Source of the DNA: Cytidiella melzeri
Taxonomy: Eukaryota; Basidiomycota; Agaricomycetes; Polyporales; Irpicaceae
Length of the DNA: 64,000 nt
Direction of reading: 5' to 3'
NCBI GenBank assembly: GCA_022592445.1
Contig: JABYQR010000194.1
Coordinates: 1-64,000 of the forward strand
The number at the start of each line of letters is the position of its first letter. The first letter of the stretch is position 1. The notes under the pieces were generated by a model. That model ran no database searches. It saw nothing but the letters and a program-made list of their open reading frames with translations, and was not told where the DNA came from. A program made the translations under genes and the position numbers. This document shows, in pieces, positions 47,112 to 58,604 of the stretch.

Positions 47112-49267
47112 ATGGCCAAGCCAAACCCTTTATTTCCTGCCACGAGCTCGTCCACTCACCCCCACCCGCCAAGACACACGCATACAAGGCCGGCATCCCC
47201 ATCGTCGCCGCGTCAAGCGAACATTCACAGCACTCGTCCAAGCTCGACTGTCGTGGCCTTATTGGCCGCCGTCGCAGCGTCATCATCCGCAGCGGACGGC
47301 CGTCCACTCAGCACCGACTCCCAGCCATTAGATTTTCTCTGTCCTATCCTTGCATCAGATTCTCTAGGCGACTGTCCATCGTCATCAAATGTTAAGCTAG
47401 ACGACCAGAACGCCCACCCCCAGTTATATCACCTATCCCCTACTCCCACTCGAAAGAAACGAGGTGCAATCCCAGCAGGCTCGGTACCGCCCAAATTTGT
47501 GCAGGGCTCGGACGGACTGTGGAGAAAGGAGCCCACCTGGTCACTGTACGGTTCAACTCATTGTGACGTACGTTACTCATTATTGCATTGGTTATGTAAC
47601 TCATATGCCATCGATCTGCCTAGTGCGAGGATTCCCCCTCCATAACACAAACAGCAATACCAGAGATAGACGATCAAGTCGACCCTACAACAACGTCAAG
47701 CCAAGCCCACACAACATCCCCGTCTCCTACATCTACCGATATGACCGCTAGTCTTCCACCGGGATGGGACGGCTCTGAGGACAGGAAGGACCTACCCCCT
47801 TATATCCTGGCGCTCTCTATATGCTTAGCTGTCTTCATCTGCGGTACGATATTCGGGTGCGTTGCTTGGCGAAGGAAGCGGCGTGCCCTCATAGATCACG
47901 AGAAACGCATGCAGAAGAAAGCCAATGAGGTGTATGATTCTGATTTAGACTCGGAAGAGCTCAAGTGTGCGCGCTCACACCAGAGGATGTGGACGAAAGC
48001 TTCGGCGAGGTGGAAGGCTGGAGTTCGTGTCTCTGCTCGTCGACGAAGGAGACGAACAGCTGCCCTCACGCCACAAGACACGGAACCGAAAATGCCCACG
48101 GAGACGCTGCCGCGTGATACCACAGTCTCTATACATTCCGTGGGCAGCAGTGCCCATTTCCAGCCGGACGACACGACTATCATACCTCTACGCCACGAGG
48201 ATACTCCGCAGGATCCTCACGCGAGCAGTTCACTCGAAGTGCCGACTGAGGTGTCTAGATTCTCACTACCTCCTCAGTATCCGCAAGACTCAATAGAGCG
48301 CTTATCATTGCCCGAGGTTAATGGCGCAGTCGTTGGTTGTCGTAGGTCGTCGGCTGAGGTTGACACACCGCCGTTGGACGATGAAGACATTCCTTATTCC
48401 GCGGTTGGTGGCCATGTAGCTACAGACGACAAAACGATACTCTCAAGGATGGCGGATTTCGCAAGTTCTCCGCCTATGGAGGCTGGAGTGCCACTCGACG
48501 CTTCTGGCAACGAAACCTCTATTATTGCCGGGCCATCGGTTCCAGTACTCGAACAACTTGAACAAGATGCTGTGGACCTTCTGAGCGAAGAGATAGGAAC
48601 TTTCCGCTCTGAGGGCCGATCTACTTGGACCCGGTCCGTCATACCAGATATTCAAGTCAGTCACTCGGAGCTATGTTCTCACTCGGACCACGCGCCTGTA
48701 CCGATATACTCGCGAGAGCCATCACCACATCCACGCCCCCGTACGCCTGTTTTCCCCGCGCCTCCAACCAAAGCACAACTCTTCTACGAGTATCCCTCAT
48801 CTTTCGAGGAGGATGTAGAAGGCATAGAACCCCTCCCCGTTCCATCCGCTCCGCCCTTCGAGTTTGCATCTGCACCGAGTGCGCCTCCTCACGACGCGTT
48901 TGAAACATCAGACGTAAGCGCCGTTGCCTGTGCGCCTCCGTTTATCGATGAGGAGGAGGAAGCAGCACATCTCGGTCTTTTTGTTGCACCGGTCTCGTCA
49001 GGGCTATCAAGGGCTACGTCGACCTCGCCAACAGCGGAGGACGAAATTCGAGACCAGCCACGCGCGGCAGTCGACGACTATTCAGTTCCCCATGTTGGTC
49101 ACGCAACAGGATGTTCTTCTCAAGCCCAGACGCAATCGGGAATTTGGACATGTTCGTGTGCGACAGACAGGTCGTCTGCGTCCTCGGCGGAGCGTCGGCC
49201 AGCTTTTGCATCTTCCCCTTCAAGTTCTGAAGGTACAATGTTGAGTCCTCCTGATTATTTACCGTAA
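47112..49267 (+). CDS. Single-pass membrane protein, function unknown
   Basis: Two exons, 47112-47567 and 47624-49267, joined by a 56-nt GT-AG intron in phase 0 (STHCD to CEDSPSI), give about 699 residues. The N-terminal part is Ser/Pro-rich, with a weak hydrophobic segment, VVALLAAVAASSSAADG, that may be an internal signal. Next come LDFLCPILASDSLGDCP and a predicted extracellular Thr/Ser-rich stem (PTTTSSQAHTTSPSPTSTD). The only strong membrane helix is YILALSICLAVFICGTIFGC, followed by a basic stop-transfer, WRRKRRALIDHEKRMQKK. The long cytoplasmic tail is rich in Pro, Ser and acidic residues. The architecture resembles a cell-wall sensor or membrane adaptor, but no domain is recognised. 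Confidence 0.72.
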
Positions 49268-50004
49268 CAATTGGACAATCCCCCTGCATCGCATTTTAAC
49301 ATGTTTTCGCTATATATTACACTCATCCAACTCCCTCCCCGTATTGGTATCCAGTATCAGTTTACATTACTCTACAAGGTCTATTCAGCGCTCGCCTTCG
49401 TACTGTGGACTAGCTGTTTCCCTTACCAGTCCGTTACACCCATGATCAACCATTGCGATTCATTCTCACACCTTGCACCTCCTTTACTGCGGGCCGAACC
49501 CCCTCCCGATGCGTCCGTACGTCCGTCGTTACGCTTTTTGTAGCTATTGTAGTCCACTAGTATTTGTATCACTCGTACGTAGGTCTTGAAGAACTCGAGG
49601 AAGAGACAAAGAACTATTGATATGTCGTGTGAAGACACAGAGAATGCAAGTGCTCGTATGATCCGTATTTTCTCGCAGCCTTGGCCATCTCAGAACTCTT
49701 TCTCTGTCGAGAGAGGGGAAGTAGCCGGACCCATGTTTCCTGTGGATTGGCCGAGGCGTGTTCGAGAGAGCCTGGGATTAGACTGGGGACGTACCATTTG
49801 GCGTTTGTTGGCTGAGGGAAGCGCAAATTAAGTGTGGCGGTGGGAAATCTTGTGAGGCGAATGATTTCTGGTTAACAATATATGATCCGAGTGGGGGTAT
49901 TCTCAAGTACGAATTCTCACAGGCAAAGATTACTCGAGAGCAATCGGCAGAAAACGAAAGAGATGATGACGGGATTCAGCCCTCTGGTACTAGCCAACGT
50001 TGCA
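49268..50004. other. Intergenic region between convergent genes
   Basis: The membrane protein gene and the F-box gene converge here. Short open frames lack features. Confidence 0.55.
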
Positions 50005-51420
50005 TCACGCTGTAGGCGGCGACCACGTCGCATCCACTACATCCACCTTCCGTCTAGCCAGTCTCTGTCTCCACTGCCTCAACTCGCCCTGCACCCCCGC
50101 TTCCATGGCATGCGAGCTCATCCCTGGACGTAGCCACTTTACATCTCGCGCGCGGACCACTTGGAGATCTGGTAGGTTCGGCAACAGAGAGTCAAGCACG
50201 GTGAGGAATTCGGGGAGAGGTCTCGGGATGGAGAGGATGCGGAGTGGGTGTTTGGGGTATGTGGAGCATGTTGTGAGTGTGGGAAGGGGGTTCTCGAGGG
50301 AGAGGTGGTAGAGGTTTGGGCAGGTGTGGAGGAGATTGGTTGGGGAGGGGAAGTGCATGTTTGGCCATGATTTCTTGGGAGAGTAGAGGTGAAGTGAGGA
50401 GAGCTTCTCGCCGTGTGTAGAGATGAATTGTGGCACGAGGGAAGCGGGGATAGACACGTCTTCGTATGGGGTGATGGTGAGATGCGTCAGAGATGGGAGC
50501 TCAGAGTGTAATAGAGCAAACATGGCAGGAGAGCAGGGCGTGGAAATCATGGATAACTTGCGTAATCGAGGGAGATGCAACGTCTCTGGTGGTAGGTGTC
50601 GCCAAGGTGGGAGAGAATGTTGAGGGTTAAACAACGGCTCGACACCGCAACCCGAAAACTCTAATTGTTCGAGGTTCGGACAGCGCTGTAACAGCTGCAG
50701 GAACGGACATTCGACGTCGACCCAGTTATGTGCAATCTTCAGTCCTTGGATAGACTTGAGTCTTTCGTTGCCGTCCCGGTCGCGTAAGCTGACCATGAGG
50801 CGAAAGCTGGGCGTAAGGGTGTCGTTGAGCACCAAATGTCCCATAAACGGCAGTAGAGGAAGCAAGCGAGCTAGGATATCGTCTACTCGATAGCAGACTT
50901 CCGACCATTTTGAGCAGCGAAGATCTGTGAGATCGAGGACTTGGACCCAGCGACCCGGGGTCGAGTAAGGTATGCGCCTGATAGAGTCCCACTGCTTGTC
51001 GGCGGCAAGGAGATGATTCGTGAACCTCTCTAGAGACGAGTAGGTTGCGAGCTGCGCATGCCTGTAATACAGCGGGAGCGCAATCTCCTGTGTGACGACC
51101 TTGGTTCAGTGCTACGCCAAGAGGTCATGCATTGGATAACGTACCTTTATCGTCTTGCACACGAGCAGTACGTTTTGCTTCAGTGCAGATGTGCTCTGCA
51201 AAGAACGCTGTCCTTGAACAGCGTATGCAGCAAAGACATACCCTAGAATCTTGATCCAGAGCTCGGCCGGCAATGCTTTGGCGGGAGGTTTGTGAGGGAG
51301 CAAAGGTATCAATGTTAGGCTCCCTGGGGCCTTTGCATACCTCCTGGGTTGTAGAAGAATAGTATCCGTGCTTGTTGATGCAGGAAGGTTTGTTGTAGGG
51401 ACGAGGCCAAGTTGTGCCAT
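50005..51420 (-). CDS. F-box and leucine-rich-repeat-like protein
   Basis: Probable substrate adaptor of an SCF ubiquitin ligase. The ATG at 51420 opens an exon with the F-box KALPAELWIKILGYVFAAYA through QNVLLVCKTIK. A GTACGT intron joins to EIALPLYYRHAQLATYSSLE. The long second exon has irregular leucine-rich repeats: CPNLEQLEFSGCGV, LPRLRKLSMISTPC, LPSLTHLTITPYED, CPNLYHLSLENPLP and LPDLQVVRARDV. The arrangement is typical of the many fast-evolving fungal F-box proteins. The target is unknown. A start further upstream is possible, but that segment looks non-coding. Confidence 0.8.
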
Positions 51421-51793
51421 GTTCGCGTCGTCGTGCGCGAGAGAGCCCAGCGCGCTAACGGTTGTCAATACACAGACAACGCCCATTCGGGTGATTGTCC
51501 GAATGACGGGTGTCCGTCGCACATCCCGTGAGCATAACACAGGCGTGTGGTATATTATTAATCGTAGTATGTACGCTACTGCAGTAACAAATACAGCCAG
51601 CCCAATAACGATAGACCGCGAGAGATGGGTGCGCGCAGAGCAGAGTGGCGCAGGCCCCCGGCACACTCAAGAACGCGAAGCAGGCGGGCAACTGGAAAAC
51701 GGCGTGGCTATCGCGGTCCTAGACGGCACCCGCCCCACCTGCGCACACTCTGCCGCGGCGGTCTATCGTTATTGGGTCAACTGTAAAAACTGT
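51421..51793. other. Intergenic region
   Basis: Promoter of the F-box gene and 3' flank of the WBP11-like gene. An open frame crosses it on the minus strand but shows no features. Confidence 0.5.
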
Positions 51794-53439
51794 CTATAAA
51801 ACATCACCCATTTCCGCTAGGAATTTCTGGTAGTCATCCTTGGACAGACTGGCAGAGCCTGGAGCTTTTGTTTGCGGCAGCTTGGGTTTCTGTTCTGCAA
51901 ACCCAGGTGTGGACCCAAACTGACTCTTGAGTGTACTCATCAAGTCTGGACGAGGTGCAACTGCAGAGCCCAAGGGGTCTTCTGCATTCGAGTCTACTGT
52001 GGGCGCCGCGTTGACCCTAGACGCAGCTCCTGCGGCTTCGTTCTTTTTTCGGAGGGCGGCAGGCACAAATGACGTGCTTTCTTTCTTCAGGTCACGCAAC
52101 TCCGGCTCTGCAGAAACAGTGGCAGCGACCAAGACCTCCGGGGTGGAAGGCTTTGGTGGTAGCGAAGGATGTGGCTGAAGCCGCGACGCCCGGTGTACCT
52201 GGTAGGTCTGATGAGGAACAGAGGAAAGCGGGTCTTGCATCGAACTGCTAGATTGAGTTTTGCGAGGGAAGAATCCAGGTGGGGGAGGGGGCATTGTTGG
52301 GAAGGGAGGCGGGGGCGGGTAAGCTCCAGCAAAACCAGGAAAGCCTGGCGGAGGTGGTGGTGGGAAGAATGCTGGAGGCTTGTTATGTATAAATCCAGGC
52401 GGTGGTGGCGGTGGAGGTACACCCATAGGAAGTGGCGGGGCGACAACATTGAGTGCCGCTGATGGGATAGCTATTTGGGTAGGCGGCAAAGGCGGCAAGG
52501 GAGGTATTGCAGGCTTGTTGACTAAAAAATCACGGAAGGTTCAGGAACGGTAGCTCTGGTGAAAGCGGATGTTACGATGTGCCAAAACGTACTATCAGAA
52601 GTGCCATCGCTAGGTGGAGGGCCAGTGGGCATCGGAATATCTTCATCGTCATCTACCAGCTCATCACGCACTCCGAGAACAGGTTTGGGAGGTGGTCCCG
52701 CAGGCATGACAATATCGTCATCCGAGTCTTCAGTATCATTGTCGACTGCATCTGACCCTTGAGCTGTTTTTGGATCAGCATGGTCAGGCAGAGTTCTGAA
52801 AAGTTTTGAACGCACGGAGTTCTGCATACGGCATACCAGGTGGGGGTATGCCAAATGGGTTCATGACTGGGTCGTAGTATATGCTTCTCTCAGGGTGCCT
52901 GGGCAGACCACGTTTGTTGAATAAATTGCGCTTTTGTGGTAAGACTGTCTCCGTTTCTTCCTTGTCATTATTATTCCTCCGAGCCTTGTATACCAATTTA
53001 CGGTGTTCAGGATGCTCGGCGACATACTCTTCCTTCTTCTTATTGATCTTCTCGAGTTCACTCTTGAGTTCTACCAGACGCGCTTTGTTCGAGTCCGGAG
53101 ACCCTTCTAGCTTTTCTATTTCCTCTTCAAGCTCTTGAGAATACACATGTCTATCAGCAAATGCGACAGTAAACGTCTTTTAGTTCACTTGCCTCGGGTG
53201 TCCTTCTTCACCAGAGCAAAGTCTCGGGTCTTTGCACGCTCTGCCTTGTTCTACTATTTGCATTGACACCTTCAACATCATACGGAGACATGATAAGGGT
53301 GTGTACTCGCCTTCTTCAGTTCTTTCTTGCGCTGGGCCTTGCCTGTCAGTGTGCGGTAAGTTTAATGTAATGTTTGAAGGATGAGGGATAATAACGTACG
53401 GAAGGCATCCGCTGGGTTCGCGCTTTTACCCTTCGCCAT
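51794..53439 (-). CDS. WBP11-like splicing factor with proline-rich tail
   Basis: The first exon, MAKGKSANPADAF, joins to KAQRKKELKK, then NKAERAKTRDFALVKKDTR, then ELEEEIEKLEGSPDSNKARL. This order fits the N-terminal Wbp11 domain with its coiled coil. NLFNKRGLPRHPERSIYYDP and NPFGIPPPGMPYAE follow. An acidic stretch with PAGPPPKPVLG and PTGPPPSDGTSD leads to a polyproline tail (MGVPPPPPPPGF, FFPPPPPPGFPGF). The C-terminus SLSKDDYQKFLAEMGDVL ends at 51794. In animals WBP11 binds WW domains (for example PQBP1) and associates with the spliceosome. Exons 2 and 3 appear to end in GC donors. The gene diverges from the RNF10-like gene 308 bp away. Confidence 0.85.
53134..53192 (-). other. Probable GC-AG intron (second) in the WBP11-like gene
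   Basis: Minus-strand donor GCAAGT, acceptor TCTCAAG, 59 nt, with a TGCTGAT branch-like motif. It restores DTRELEEEIEKLE. The nearest GT alternative needs a 38-nt intron and inserts extra residues. Confidence 0.65.
53251..53310 (-). other. Probable GC-AG intron (first) in the WBP11-like gene
   Basis: Minus-strand donor GCGAGT, acceptor ATAGTAG, 60 nt, phase 0. It joins KKELKK to NKAERAK. The GT two bases into the donor site would put the next exon out of frame. Confidence 0.65.
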
Positions 53440-53747
53440 CCCTGTGTGCGCAGCTACTTTCCAGTAGCGAGCCGGACCTAATGTACAGCGAGCGCGACGG
53501 CGGGTGGGTGGTGGACGACGGAGGTTGTGAGTGAGTCGCACGTGTGCGCGTCCGAAATGGGATCACCCTTTGAGTCATATGTCCGACGGCTGAGTCTCTT
53601 TACCTCCAACTGTGGTGGTCTGCTTCCCTCACCACGGGAAGCTCCCCACTTCAACCAACTTGTAGCCATATCTTCACGACGACAACGACGACGGCAAAGG
53701 AAACGGTAGCGAACGCGAGGACTTTATCGTCTCTTCCGCAGAGCGCC
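53440..53747. promoter_or_regulatory. Divergent promoter, WBP11-like / RNF10-like
   Basis: 308 bp between start codons, no TATA box; both genes are housekeeping in character. Confidence 0.45.
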
Positions 53748-55887
53748 ATGACCACCCAGCAGCCCACAGCTCAATCGACCGCCCCCAACTCGAAGAGACC
53801 TGCCAAGATGGCCTCTAGTCAGTCGCTAAACCACCTTTTGAACTTCTCGCTACCCCCGAGACAGACACATCAGTATCAGAATGCACCCAGGAGGAGGAAA
53901 CCTGGGCAGCATCAGGCTGTATTGAATAAGGAGCGTGAGTACTACTCGAGTGTTGTGTAACACAACATACCCAACCTGAAGTCATGGCTTGCAGGCTTCG
54001 TCAACGCTCAGTACCGTTTTGTCATGAACCCTGGTGGTGACTATACTGTTCATTTCGCTGATCCCGACATGTACGTCTGAAATGCTGCATAGCCCATACG
54101 TTTATCTCACGCGGAGCAGTTACTTCCAATGGCATGACATCCTTCAGATCATCATCCCTCGCACATCTGCAGTCTCATCTGCTACTGGGGCTAGCGTACA
54201 CACCACACAGGAAGAAGGAGTCACAACTTGCCCGATATGCTTATCACCTCCTACCGCCCCCAGGATGACGAAATGCGGACATGTTTTCTGTTTCCCGTGT
54301 TTACTGCACTACCTCAACACCTCGGACACTCTTAAATGGGTGCGATGCCCGATATGCTTTGACTCTGTCAACGAACGCCAGCTCAAGGCGGTGAAGTGGA
54401 TTGACCCGTCGGCGATGGTTGAAGAAGAGGAGGATGACACCCCTCCCCGTGCGTCGTCTTCTTCAGCCTCTGTTGAGGGTCGGGTAGAATCTATGCCGTC
54501 CCCTGGTATGACACTACGTATGCGACTTATGCAGCGACCTCAGATCACCACTTTGGCATTACCTCGATCAAGTACTTGGCCGTCGGATCTACTGCCACCT
54601 CACCAAGCTCCCTTCCACTTCCTTCCTGATGTGGACTTATTCGCAAAGTTCATGCTTGCTACACCGTCGGCTCTGATCGGCGATCTTACACGAGACTTGG
54701 ATGATCTGGCGACGGAGCGGCGCATGCTGTCTGGCATGCAGGACTCTCTGGGTGTTTCGTTCATCGACGTGGCGGACGTGAAGGTAAGACAGCAGATGGT
54801 GAAAGCAGCTGCTCTGGAGACAGCGCAGCTCAAGGACGCCATTGAAGCCGCTCATCACGCGCTCGAGCAGCTCGAGCAGCGATCAACCTTTCACTCGCGC
54901 AAGACGCAAGAGGATCAGGCTCGTACGACCGCACCGCTAGAAGATGCACCGACGGATTTTCTGTCGCTGCAGCCTTCCGCCTTTCAAGCACCCACACCAG
55001 CTTCACAAACGCTCCCGGTCGAGACACAGCGGGTATCGACCGCAACGCGTAACTCTAGGCAACGTCGTAATCTCAATCCTCCGCCTCCTTCGACGTCAGC
55101 ATACTATTATTACCAGGCAGCATCGGGCATGCCTATCTTCCTCCATCCTCTGGACATCAAGATCCTTCTCTCCCACTTCAACGGCTACTCGGCTTTTCCG
55201 GACACGATCACGGTCCGTGTCGAATCGCACACAGAGAGTACCGTCAACGACGATCTCCGCAAACGTTGCAAGTATCTCTCCCACTTTCCCGAAGGAGCAG
55301 ATGTTGTGTTCGTAGAGACGGACCTCGAGAGCGTCGTCGGCCAAGACGGCCTGAAGAACTTTGAGCGGGCACTTGCGATGCGTCGTGCGCGCCGGAAGGA
55401 CAAGGACAGGAAGGACGACAAGGCGCGCGCAAAGGCCGAAGAGCGCGAGAAGGAGCGGATCGTGCACAACTGGAACGAGATCACAAGACACACCGTGGAC
55501 GCGCACATCCTTTTACCTGCGCCTCGGGCACCGTCCCCTCCGTTGGAAGATCTCAGCGACTTTCCCGAGCCTGGTCGAGAACGTGTCCTTCCTCCTCCTC
55601 CTGCTGCAATGGCCCAACAGTCGCAGGCAACCGGTGCCTGGGGCGCCAGGAGCTTTGCTTCAGCTGCTCAGCACTCGTCATCAGGCAACGGTCGCGGTGC
55701 GGTACCGGCACCGGTTCACCGGCCTGCACGTCGCCCGACATCAGTAGGTAACGACGATGACGAGTGGGACTTGGACGTTGCGTTTCACGAATTGGAACAG
55801 CGTTCGAATCGTAGCAGCGGTGGCGGGGGAAAACGGAAGAACAACCGGTTGGTCGTGTTAGGCGGAGGTGGCGGCAGGAGGAGGTGA
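53748..55887 (+). CDS. RING-finger E3 ubiquitin ligase, RNF10/Mag2 type
   Basis: The first exon (MASSQSLNHLLNFSLPPRQ region) joins over an intron to RFVNAQYRFVMNPGGDYTVH and then to YFQWHDILQIIIPR, the conserved block before the RING. The C3HC4 RING is CPICLSPPTAPRMTKCGHVF through WVRCPICFDSVNE near 54222-54370. The middle has VDLFAKFMLATPSALIGDLT and a coiled coil (TAQLKDAIEAAHHALEQLEQ). GMPIFLHPLDIKILLSHF and HFPEGADVVFVETDLESVVG are family blocks. A basic helix (MRRARRKDKDRKDD) and the WDLDVAFHEL segment precede a Gly/Arg C-terminus. RNF10 and Mag2 ubiquitinate 40S proteins during ribosome quality control, so the same role is expected. All zinc ligands are present. Confidence 0.92.
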
Positions 55888-56630
55888 CGTGGATGCAGGG
55901 TGTCGGATCACATTATGGTATGGTTCATGAGTAATGCGGGTGGGTGACGGTTACCAAGTAGATGGAAAGCTGTGTTTTTGCCGTCTTGATATCTAACGGA
56001 CACGAACTACATGCTGTCTCTCCCTCGCCCACCAACTGACAGAGAATTAGCACAATACAACAACATCGAGAAAGCAAACACATACACACACACATGTACC
56101 AACAGTATATACACAATACGCAATGAATATTAGCACCCTATTTGTCACCCCTAACGTGGAAAGCTTCGATGACCACGACGCTCACTCAAACAGCCTTGCT
56201 CACTGTGCTCATGGAAAGATTACACATAGGAAACAGGGGATAGAAATGTGCTACAACACGTACGTCACAGTAATGCGGTGAATGGGGGAAGAGCAGAGTA
56301 TTTTACGGTGGAAACGAAAAAAAGTTGCAACGTTTTTGTTGGGAAAGCAGTCATTTGTCAGAATGAGACGACGCTATACCGGGGAGCATAACAAGGTATC
56401 GCGAGATGCCGTACTGCTTGTGTGTGCAGTGATTTGCGGAGGGAAAAAAAAAAGAAGGGGGGCGGGGGAAGGGGGAGGGTTGGTGTTAGATAGTTAGATT
56501 ATGCGGGTATATACGGATGGAAAGCTTTCAGAGCACGTAGCAAGGTTCGTGAATACTTTAGAACAAAAAGAGACGACGGAAACCAGTCCTTAGTGCGTCC
56601 AACAGTCCAGACTGAAGCAGAATCTGCCGA
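55888..56630. other. Intergenic region with purine-rich and CA-repeat tracts
   Basis: It lies between convergent genes and contains a short (CA)n run near 56085-56095 and a polypurine tract at about 56440-56480 (A run then G-rich). No gene was recognised. Confidence 0.6.
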
Positions 56631-57946
56631 TCATAGTAGTTGAAGGTAATTTGATGGTGCAACTGCAAATCGTTTTGACATGAACTATCAGCGTTGGAGA
56701 TCAGTGATAGAAAGATCGAATATACGCACTTCCTATCTGTCCGTCCTCCTTTTTAGCCTGCCACCACTTCCCCTGCTTATCGAGCACCTCTAGGATTTCA
56801 CCCTTGTCAAATGAGATTTCGTTCGGATCTTCTGGATTGGCAGTGTCTAGATGGAAATTCAGACGATTGGCGCTGTCTTAAAATGTGGACAATGCACTTA
56901 CATGGATACATCGCTTTCGCCTTGTATGTATACTCTGATTTGTTCGAAGTGTTCCCTACGCCCGCACCATCTGTAGGCGACGCAGGGCCTCCAAGAGGGG
57001 AAACAGCACCACTTGGGCTACCTTGAATGTTTGGCAAGTTTCCGGGGCCTCCACCAGCGCCCACACCTGCTGCTCCGGGACCCATCATCGGACTCGCAAG
57101 ACCAACTGATGTGTCGCCAACCGCAGAACCAGGCCCGCGGAGAGAACCTGTGTTGTTTATGCTGGGCTGGTGGATGCTCCTGTTGTCGACGCTGGGGGCC
57201 TTGAAGCTTGCTCCGCTGCCAATGGGAGCGGCGGTAAAGCTGGTGGGCTTGGCGTCGTAACCGCCAGGTCCGAGGGTGCCAGGGGCAGCGTACCCTGGGG
57301 ACGTGTAGCCGTTCCCACCCATACCGTGCATGCTCTGCGTGCGTCTGCGTCTCCTACCAGGCGGGGTGAGCCCTCCTGTGCCCATAGAGTTGAAAATGTG
57401 AAGCATGAGCGAGTCTTCTTCGGAGGTGAAGTAGAGGGTCCAAAGGATGTTGACGACGGCGAGGATGAGCCAACCGGCTGCCATGGCGTCGAGGGCGGAC
57501 AAATTTGAAAAGATGGACTGGTTGACACCGATTACAGAGAAGACTACGCCGATAGCGAGGAAGGTGGAAAGCTGGAAACGGTTCATCGCTATGGAATCCG
57601 TGGCGAGGGTGTGTAGTACGCCGAGGATAAGGAAAAGCTGGAGGAAGATGGCAAACCATAGCGTGCCAACGGCTCCATGGCCGACTGCGTTGAGCGTGCT
57701 CTGTGAGCAAGGGAAGAGTGCTCTGCGGGGATGAAGGACGTACACTGCGCAGTCGCAATTGCTTGTGCGATGAAGGCCAGGAACCAGCCGACCTATAGCA
57801 CGAGATAACGTTAATATGCGAACGAGTGCAATCCCCGATATGCGCATGCTTACCAATGCCAGTATTGTTGTGAAGAGAAAAAGATAATGAGTGAGTATGG
57901 GCGTGAAGTCATACCCTTCGCTCCCGCGAGGCGGCATCGTGTGCAA
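56631..57946 (-). CDS. SHO1: High-osmolarity signalling protein SHO1 (four helices plus SH3)
   Basis: Plasma-membrane osmosensor and adaptor of the HOG MAP-kinase pathway. The start at 57946 (or the ATG at 57937, [12 protein letters not shown]) leads to helix 1, [14 protein letters not shown]. Over an intron comes [17 protein letters not shown] 59-nt intron then joins [20 protein letters not shown]. Helices 3 and 4 are [18 protein letters not shown] and [17 protein letters not shown] long Gly/Pro/Ser linker leads to the SH3 domain, [40 protein letters not shown], then [11 protein letters not shown] with TGA at 56631. The SH3 ALYDY-equivalent and WW are present, so Pbs2 binding is plausible. 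A copia element lies about 330 bp upstream of the ATG. Confidence 0.94.
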
Positions 57947-58277
57947 AAGTCAGTTGAGCACTGGGCTAGGTGAGCTGCGCGTATACGAGGGAGTCGGCGT
58001 CCTCCAAAAGGCAAAAAGTGGAAAGAAACAGGGAATGCGAGGTGGTGGACGACGAGGAGGGAGGAATGGACTAGCACGAGGTCAGGTTGGGTCGCAGAGC
58101 CCCCCTCGCAGTCAGGGCTCCCACGACCCTTTTATGGTAATCGGGTTATCTTCACCTCCCACCGCAGCCGCCCTGGCTCTGGCACTCACATTCACCACAC
58201 AACTGCGACGTACATTCGGAGAAGGACAACGAAGGAGCAGTCTTGGATGCAACTAGATACTCAGTCGTGATTGTGCA
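57947..58277. promoter_or_regulatory. SHO1 upstream region, cut off by the retrotransposon
   Basis: Only about 330 bp of native sequence remain between the SHO1 ATG and the 5' LTR. No TATA box was recognised. Confidence 0.45.
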
Positions 58278-58490
58278 TGTCAGAGAGTGACCCGCTGCTA
58301 GAGACGAATGAGGAATGAGGGACGGGGCGCTGGTGCGCCAGGGTACTATATACGGAATACCCGCCATGTATAAAAGATCGCGGCCTGGCACAGGGGCAAC
58401 CTGTCGGTTGCTCACTCCGTGCCAGGTACGTGTGTGTCCTATGGAATGTTCTGTCGGTTGCTCACTCCGTGCCAGTTCGTCTGATTGATA
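58278..58490 (+). repeat. 5' LTR, 213 bp
   Basis: Starts TGTCAGAGAG, ends TGATTGATA. It has a TATAAAAG box at 58369-58376 and two exact 25-bp repeats (58401-58425 and 58451-58475). By eye it matches the 3' LTR at every base. Confidence 0.95.
58384..58426 (+). other. LTR leader stem-loop
   Basis: CCTGGCAC (58384-58391) pairs with GTGCCAGG (58419-58426), and inside it GCAACC (58396-58401) pairs with GGTTGC (58406-58411) around a TGTC loop. It begins 8 bp after the TATA box, so whether it is in the RNA depends on the start site. Confidence 0.5.
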
Positions 58491-58505
58491 GGTTATGAGC
58501 CCCGT
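58491..58505 (+). promoter_or_regulatory. Primer-binding site, initiator tRNA-Met half molecule type
   Basis: GGTTATGAGCCC immediately after the 5' LTR is complementary to the anticodon arm of eukaryotic initiator tRNA-Met rather than to a tRNA 3' end. This is how Drosophila copia primes, with a tRNA cleaved in the anticodon loop. Confidence 0.7.
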
Positions 58506-58604
58506 GCTCCAAGAGCTACCCATCAGATTCCAGACGAACTTTCCATCGCTACCAACATCGTTGCTGTCTCATCCAATTGTACCCCTATCTATACATAAAT
58601 CGCC

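Noticed and set aside
54034..54100. Start of the RING protein at the ATG near 54034
   Set aside because: This ATG lies out of frame in an exon that reads RFVNAQYRFVMNPGGDYTVH when spliced from the start at 53748.
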